Notes under the pieces: generated by a model | Told to the model about the DNA's origin: nothing | Seen by the model: the letters and a program-made list of their open reading frames with translations, nothing else | The model's database searches: none | Source: Doris montereyensis | Lineage: Eukaryota; Mollusca; Gastropoda; Nudibranchia; Dorididae | NCBI GenBank assembly: GCA_037039925.1 | Contig: JAXRKP010000063.1 | Location: 1 to 64,000, forward strand | Length of the DNA: 64,000 nucleotides | Direction: 5' to 3' | Shown: in pieces, positions 12,196 to 64,000 of the stretch | How positions within the stretch are numbered: the stretch's first letter is position 1 | Layout of the letters: every line of letters begins with the position of its first letter | Made by a program: the position numbers and the translations under genes

Positions 12196-12478
12196 ATGAG
12201 TAAAGTCCGTTAAAGAACCAGAATTTATCCCGGTTTCTATAGCGCAAAGTGGAACATGTGATAATAAATCACTTCCTGGACAAGACGTTACTCAGTTGCA
12301 GATTTTACTACCCAGCTCCTGCTGGTACCTACCAGAAACCGGGTCAAGAAGGAAAACGCGTGATAAGCGTCTTTCCCATCAAACATATTTTCAGCCTAGC
12401 ATTGTAGGATTCAAACCCAGGACATCATGATCCAAGGTCTAGTAGGCCAGCCACTAGGCTAGAAGTGCCCCTTTGGCC
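12196..12478 (-). mobile_element. SINE family A, diverged (left arm)
   Basis: Contains CCCGGTTTCTATAGCGCAAA, GATTCAAACCCAGGACATC and AGTGGCTGG-like head words. Mirror at 22,566-22,835. Confidence 0.7.
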
Positions 12479-12750
12479 ACAGTGCAGTAATTTCTACTAC
12501 AAAGATTGACAGAACATTTCCTGTGTATACAGAAGTACAGATAAATATAAAAACAAATTGTGCATTCTAATTTAATTAATTGACTGTTATCTATTACTGT
12601 AATAACGCAAATTCTTTATTCCAACGTACATAATGGTGTATTTTATAGATCATTGCGAACGAAGATGATGTGCCTTTGTGAGGACAATAAAGTTTTTATT
12701 GAATTGAATTGAATATATATCTATAGTGCATCTATGTACAGTTTATTAGT

Positions 12751-12890
12751 TTCATTGAAATTTATTACCCTGTTCACTATTGCAGTGATCTCAATCTGAA
12801 TCAAAAGGACACAGCAAGATGAAAGATAAGTGAAATAAGGAAAGGAAAGAAGTAGGACCTACCAGTATCACCCACCAACTGCCTGCTCTG
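12751..12890 (-). repeat. Interspersed repeat family E (left arm)
   Basis: The - strand reads GGTGGGTGATACTGGTAGGT, CCTACTTCTTTCC, CTTATCTTTCATCTTGCTGT and ends AATTTCAATGAAAC. Same family as 42,373, 47,898, 48,867 and 63,601. Confidence 0.75.
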
Positions 12891-13614
12891 TGTACAGAAA
12901 ACATGGTTTTGATGCGAGGACAAATGAGAAAGCAGTTGAATACAAGATAATACATTTAACTAGAATATATATCAGGTTCGTTGAATTTTGTATACTTTTA
13001 ATAAATGTATGCACATCAGGAATTTGGATGATAATTTTAAAGCATCTTTTCCATGACAAGTCACACCCATTAGAATCTCTTTAAATCTTTTTTTTTTTTT
13101 TAAATAGCCAGGGAAGCTGTAGTGTGTCTATATCCAATGCTTATTTATTTGCCGAAGACTACAGATCTCGGTAGGGATTTAAAATTTGTCTGTATATATT
13201 TTCCATAGTTGCAAAATGTTGTAGCGCAGTGTATGCAACCCACTCTGTTTAAAATTTCAAGCCAATTTGTGAGTAATACAACTTAAAAAGTTCCAAAATT
13301 TACAATGAGGTAAAAATGTGATACCTTTCAGCCTCTTTCTAGCATGACTTTAATTTAATCATCATCGACAAAATAACCCAGCTTCAGATCTGTGTAGTTC
13401 TAGATCTACATTCTATTTGCAGAATACGGTATAGATATATTGATTGAAAACAACATCGAACAAAAGATCTCAATCCTTAATCTCTAGATCCTAGAGCTAA
13501 TATTATCATATAAAGTGAATCGAAGACAGGAAAAGCAAACCAAGAGATCTACGTCAACAGTCACTTAGAAGTCATGATTTGTTTACACCTGAGCAGCACC
13601 AGCCTCAATGGCAC

Positions 13615-13695
13615 AATGTGAAGTGTGGCCAAGGGTGTTGCATTATGATTCCATAGGCCCGGATTCGAATCCCCAGAGGTCAAATTTTGTTGTTT
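13615..13695 (+). pseudogene. tRNA-like sequence (probable SINE head)
   Basis: GTGTGGCCAAGGGTGTTGCA, then GGCCCGGATTCGAATCCCCA: A- and B-box-like words at tRNA spacing, followed by AT-rich sequence. Mirror near 21,360-21,435. The acceptor stem does not pair convincingly. Confidence 0.4.
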
Positions 13696-14239
13696 TTCTC
13701 ATTTGTTTTTTTTTCGTTTTTATTATTATTATTATCATTCTTTTGGTTTCTAGGTTCTCATAACCGGGCAGGGCTTAGATTGCTCAAAATTTTTGTAGCA
13801 ATGTTTTGAAACCATCTTGATTTGCCAAAGTCTGTACGGTACACACAATTTTCTAGGGGGTTATAGTTACACATAGAATCCAATGGTGTAACATGTACTT
13901 GTTGTCCAACCCGAGGGCGCAGACAAAGGATAACACAAAAATTGATTTGCAATTTAATCGGTTAACACGGCAACGCCGAGCGCATACAGCTAGTAAGGTA
14001 AATACAAATACAAATATGGTCTTGCCTATCATAACACTGTTCCCACACAATAGCATCCCAGACATGATAGTAGTGATATATAGAAAAGAAATCCATTGCA
14101 TCATTGATGTAGTAGTCATCACCATGTTCTACAGATCCCGATACCTAATCCCTTTCAATTATGATTATTAATAATGTATTACATTTTAACCTCTTTGTAA
14201 ATAATGCTTGAAATATACATATATGTATAAGCATATGGA

Positions 14240-14310
14240 AGAATGTGTGGGTGTGTGTGTGTATGCATGCCCCTGTGTGTGTGTGTGGGTGTGTTGGTGT
14301 GTACATTATG
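14240..14310. repeat. (TG)n microsatellite, left arm
   Basis: GTGTGGGTGTGTGTGTGTAT and following GT repeats. Mirror (CA)n at 20,730-20,790. Confidence 0.9.
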
Positions 14311-14611
14311 TATAATACGCACCATAACGTAATTTCTCTACGGAGATAACAAAATCGTCTTAGGGTCTTATGTCATAAAGACAATCTTTCACCTTCTTCT
14401 ATTTCATTTTTCACCTGCAATTTCTCCCTCTCGGCTTTGCTGGCACCGTGACATAAAGCAAAGTTAGATCATAAACGTTCAACACTTACCTTCACAAAAT
14501 TATCTGGATGTAGATACGGCTCCACTCACAAAATCACAAGATGCTATAAAAGCAATATTCTCATCATTTCTGGAAAGAAACCGGAAAAATAAGACACTTA
14601 GACAAGTTTTG

Positions 14612-14835
14612 ACAGGGCAGTAGACAGGTAAGCACCTGTACGGGGATTAGACGGTCCCATCCTCCAAAAGACCCCTGCTGCCTTGTAGGCGGGTCTTGGC
14701 TGACCAAAAGCTAAGGGTGTTGACCCCGACAGAAAATAACAACCTGCTACCATGTAGGCTGGTTTTAGGCAACCAAAGGCTAAGGGAGTTAACCCTGACA
14801 GAAAATAACAAGGCCCGGTAGGGGGCCTCAACATT
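14612..14835 (-). repeat. Family C tRNA-head modules, three in tandem (left arm)
   Basis: On the - strand, units of TTAACTCCCTTAGCCTTTGG, AGACCCGCCTACAAGGCAGC and TATTTTCTGTCAGGG recur three times at about 65 bp. Mirror at 20,200-20,430. Confidence 0.75.
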
Positions 14836-14859
14836 GAACACTGTAAATGGTACAATTTG

Positions 14860-15300
14860 AGTGTCGAATAGGTCTGTCGTCCACAGGCACGGCAGTTTCG
14901 ACTTCGCCTGCTTAACGCATTGTTTGCCTCGTGATAGATTTAGATCTATCGCCTTTTTTTTCTCTTCATCATCCCCTTGTCATCACTCAAATCAGTTAAA
15001 ACTTCTTGAATATCAGAGTTTTCATCATGTATATCACGGTTTAGGGTTCTATTGGGTCCTAAATCGCCGTTCATCTCTCTCAATTCGCGGAGCCAGCTTT
15101 ACATGCGTTGAAGTTGAAACGCCATTTTGCCGGTCGACGACCCTCTGAACTTTAAAAATCGTAGAATATTGACCAAACCACGTAGAAGAGTTCTGTTTCG
15201 TTCTAAAAATCCTGTGAAGTCTCATGAATAGGTTAAAGATTACCATAGGTCGTGACCTCGCGAGATTTGTCGCTAGAATACTTTGTAAACAAGCCTTCTA
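14860..15300 (-). other. Unassigned acidic reading frame and TCTCGCGAG motif (left arm)
   Basis: Mirror of the frame at 19,776-20,240. Here the frame is broken (MAFQLQRM then stop), while an internal part reads GDLGPNRTLNRDIHDENSD. TCTCGCGAGG lies at about 15,258-15,268 on the - strand, next to GC-rich tandem repeats. Confidence 0.35.
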
Positions 15301-15314
15301 ATTTCTGACGTCGG

Positions 15315-15425
15315 CAGCACTCAGCGGGCGTAGCGGGCGCATTACGCAGAACCCCGAAAGGGCGTTAGCGCGCGCATTAGGCAGGACCCCTGAAAGGGCG
15401 TTAGCGGGCGCATAGGGCAGGATTA
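15315..15425. repeat. GC-rich ~34-bp minisatellite, short allele (left arm)
   Basis: Three copies containing GGGCGTTAGCGGGCGCATTA. The right-arm array (19,490-19,700) has about six, so copy number differs between arms. The 15,430-15,999 segment is AT-rich intron with no visible gene. Confidence 0.9.
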
Positions 15426-15999
15426 GGTTAAACTATTCCGGCTCGTTTCCACAAATTTTTTCAGTCCATTTGAACGTAGCATAAATTTAAAAATAAAATG
15501 AATAACAGCATATGTTACAACTATACAAGGGTCAGTTATGGAATATACAAAAAAAAGCACATATCACATTGAAAATCATATGAATATGGAGATAAAAAAA
15601 CTAAAATAATTTCTTTGGACTTTTTAAAAAAATGCAATATTTAGTTCCGTCAGTGCTCAAACATCAGTTTTCCAAGATAAATGAGGATGTCAAAATTCAT
15701 ACAATTCACTCATAATGGCGTAAAGATTTTTTAAAAGCAATTTGTTTATTATCTTTTAATTCTATGTCATGATGAAAGTGGTCTACAAGGCAAAAATGCC
15801 TATTTGGGATAAAAAAAAACGAGGGAAATGTTAACAAAGTGGACAAAAATTATCATAAGTCAAGAACCAGTTATGCTACACAGTTGAATTATATATCAAA
15901 TTAAAGGGAATTTTAATCTCTATGAATTGAAGTAATGAACAATGCTGTACTACACATCTTTAAAGTAAGTAAACAATTTTCAAATAAGGAGAGTTTTAC

Positions 16000-16160
16000 C
16001 TGCATATACGATAAGGCACTTAAATATGGCTGTCATTGATCGGATGCTTGGAATATTCTTATCCTTGGAAAAATCTGCAGCCAGTTTATCGACAAATTTG
16101 GAAACCGATGAAGAAAGGTGTCTGGAAACTGTCCCAAGCCAGGTATTGGCTTGGGTGGAT
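16000..16160 (-). CDS. NBEAL: NBEAL exon, left-arm copy, intact
   Basis: Reads STQANTWLGTVSRHLSSS, VSKFVDKLAADFSKDK and TAIFKCLIVYAG without interruption. Acceptor ACAG(AG) and donor GTAAAA lie on the - strand. It is the better of the two copies: the mirror at 18,967-19,130 has three small indels. It supports an N-terminal helical NBEAL segment. Confidence 0.7.
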
Positions 16161-16236
16161 CTCTGTGTCAAAAAAAAAAAGAGAGCCATTTTAGGTATCG
16201 TTTTTCATTGTTGTCTACAAATAGAAACCAAAATAG

Positions 16237-16804
16237 AAACGTTAAAAGCCTTTGACACAAGACTACCAATGGAACAACATGAAGTGCTTGCATTTTTAAA
16301 CCTTATATTTCAGGTTTAAATGAAGCACTTATAACTTTAAATGCCTTTTGACACAAGATTACCAATGGAATAACATGAAGTGCTTTGCATTTTTTTAACC
16401 TTATATTTCAGATTTAAATGAAGCACTAATAACTTTAAATGCCTTTTGGCGCAATATTTCCAATGAAATAACATGAAGTGCTTTGCATTTTTTAACCTTA
16501 TATTTCAGGTTTAAATGAAGCACTAATAACTTAAATGCTTTGATAACAATATTACTTTGCATTTTTAAACCTTATATTTCAGGTTTAAATGAAGCACTAA
16601 TAACTTTAAATGCCCTTTGACACAAGATTACTTTGCATTTTTAAACCTTATATTTCAGGTTTAAATGAAGCACTAATAACTTTAAATGCCCTTGACACAA
16701 TATACTTTGCATTTTTAAACCTTATATTTCAGGTTTAAATGAAGCACTAATAACTTTAAATGCCTTTTGACACAAGACTACCAATGGAATAACATGAAGT
16801 GCTT
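16237..16804. repeat. ~75-110-bp tandem repeat at inner edge of left arm
   Basis: Six or so copies built of TTTAAATGAAGCACTAATAA, CTTTAAATGCCTTTTGACAC and CATTTTTAAACCTTATATTT. Some copies lack the AACATGAAGTGCTTTGC part. The array ends where arm homology ends. Confidence 0.95.
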
Positions 16805-17140
16805 TGAGCTTCCTTTCTTTACACGACCTTTGCTTCAGGTAGCCGTATTGATGCTGAAACAGCTCTAGATCTAGTGAGTCGAGACTAAAAATCCAAAAAT
16901 CAGCCATTGTGTTTGTTGTCACTACTATTGTCAGATGGGGAAATTAACAAGCTGAAGGACTCCCATATTCAGGCACACACTCTCATCATTTTTTACTCTA
17001 ACCTGCTGTTTAAACCCAACACCTTGCCCTAACAAAATCCTTTCCAGGCCTGAGAACCTCAGACTTTTCCGTGTAATTTACATTTAGTGGCTGACTGTAT
17101 TTAGTTGATTTGATTTTACCTACATCCACGACTAAGGTGA

Positions 17141-17345
17141 TACAGTGAAACCTCTCAAATCTGGAAACCCGGCCAATGGGAAAAAATCCCAGGAGCAAAC
17201 AATTTTCTACATATATTTTACCTCTCTAAACAGGAAAAGTCCCCGACCAAACGGGACAATTTTTCAGGTGCCAGTTCATGATGACCATAAGCCAGACACC
17301 CCAAGCTATCCATTACGAGATGTTAAATCAGACGTTGATTGTCAA
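17141..17345. mobile_element. pogo/Tigger-like DNA transposon fragment
   Basis: Begins CAGTGAAACCTCTCAAATCT, typical of the termini of pogo/Tigger-type MITEs, directly fused to a SINE tail (CCACGACTAAGGTGATA). No transposase coding is visible. The far terminus was not found. Confidence 0.45.
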
Positions 17346-17918
17346 GTTAACCACTATGGTTAACAGTGTTGACATGGGGTGGCGCACAGAAAAGCAGACT
17401 CCTGCACTGTCATAGCCTTTCATTGCCCGCTAACTTGCAATCTGAGGGTGGACCCGTGAGGAGATTTAACGATCCCCATGCATTCTTGATTGCGTGTCTT
17501 ACCTTTCTACCATCCAATTAAGCTCGACTGTGAGCGACACCACCGATGCATGCCCGTTTGATTTGATCCAACGGATCTGTGGCTACAATAAATTGTTAGA
17601 GAGAGAGAAAAACAGAGAGATTATATACAGAGAGAGAGAGAAAGACAGATAGACAAATCAATAAACAGGAGGAGAGAAAAGAGACAGAGAACCAAAATCA
17701 GAGTCCCCCCTCTCTTGATCAAAGAAAATTAGAGAGAGACAAATTTATTCAGTGTGAACAAATACCAACGGTGGCACCAGTCTAAACGATACACAAAACT
17801 TTTATTGTTTGCTGCTTATTGATGCGTTGTGTTCTTAATGAATTGTTAAAATGTTGTATTTAGAACTAGCAATAACGCAATTCCTTTACATTTTATTATG
17901 TTTATCTTTCAAAATTAG

Positions 17919-64000
<46,082 letters not shown>

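Larger units (their letters stand above)
1..16804 (-). repeat. Left arm of a ~34-kb imperfect palindrome
   Basis: Reverse complement of about 18,126-34,285, feature by feature. Landmark pairs: 401 with 33,735; 1,982 with 32,138; 8,640 with 26,967; 9,917 with 25,686; 10,783 with 24,829; 11,986 with 23,052; 16,000 with 19,130. Sums of paired coordinates drift from about 34,120 to 35,610, showing unequal indels. The arm begins inside a GA microsatellite at base 1, so it may extend left of the window. Confidence 0.95.

Overview
This is a eukaryotic, intron-rich, repeat-dense window with no bacterial-style coding. The one gene I recognise is the N-terminal part of a neurobeachin-like protein (NBEAL1/NBEAL2 family, a large BEACH-domain protein of vesicle and granule traffic). 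It is read on the + strand through many short exons (about 75-180 bp) with canonical GT/AG borders. The gene runs off the right edge, so the PH-BEACH and WD40 parts are outside the window. Several tRNA-derived SINE families, a Tc1/mariner fragment and a LINE fragment fit a marine invertebrate. A mollusc, probably a gastropod, is my best guess, but that is inference.

Layout. (1) 1-16,804 and about 18,126-34,285 are imperfect reverse complements of each other: a palindrome of about 34 kb with a spacer of about 1.3 kb. Both arms carry the same early NBEAL exons, on the - strand in the left arm and the + strand in the right, with the same introns, SINEs and minisatellites in mirror order. (2) The spacer holds one further early-exon candidate (17,919-18,009), a pogo/Tigger-like transposon end and short GA repeats. 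(3) The right arm ends in a (CT)n tract at 33,736-34,285. From 34,469 the single-copy gene continues through 21 exons to 63,796 and beyond, encoding armadillo-like segments around a ConA/lectin-like segment.

The arms are not identical. They differ by many one-base indels, by repeat copy number, and by an insertion of about 480 bp at 24,167-24,645. Part of the right arm (about 27,084-31,400) is scrambled: words from distant parts of the same arm are spliced into the local sequence. Neither arm encodes clean copies of all early exons, but their lesions are often complementary. I therefore favour two noisy versions of one locus (two haplotypes, or a fold-back) joined head to head by assembly. 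A real head-to-head duplication is not excluded. Single-copy exons at 34,989, 45,925 and 48,084 also carry one-base frame lesions next to homopolymers, which suggests residual long-read consensus error.

Introns are filled with dispersed repeats, here named A to G for this window: A, tRNA-headed SINE with a conserved 3' body; B, tRNA-headed SINE with an (AAATC)n tail; C, multimerised tRNA-head module; D, self-complementary tRNA-SINE dimer; E, about 145-bp interspersed repeat; F, a tRNA-Ser/Leu-headed SINE; G, a minor tRNA-like SINE. There are also minisatellites, microsatellites, a TIR element of about 1.7 kb, a solo-LTR candidate and an internally deleted LINE. No CRISPR array, rRNA gene or convincing functional tRNA gene was seen.
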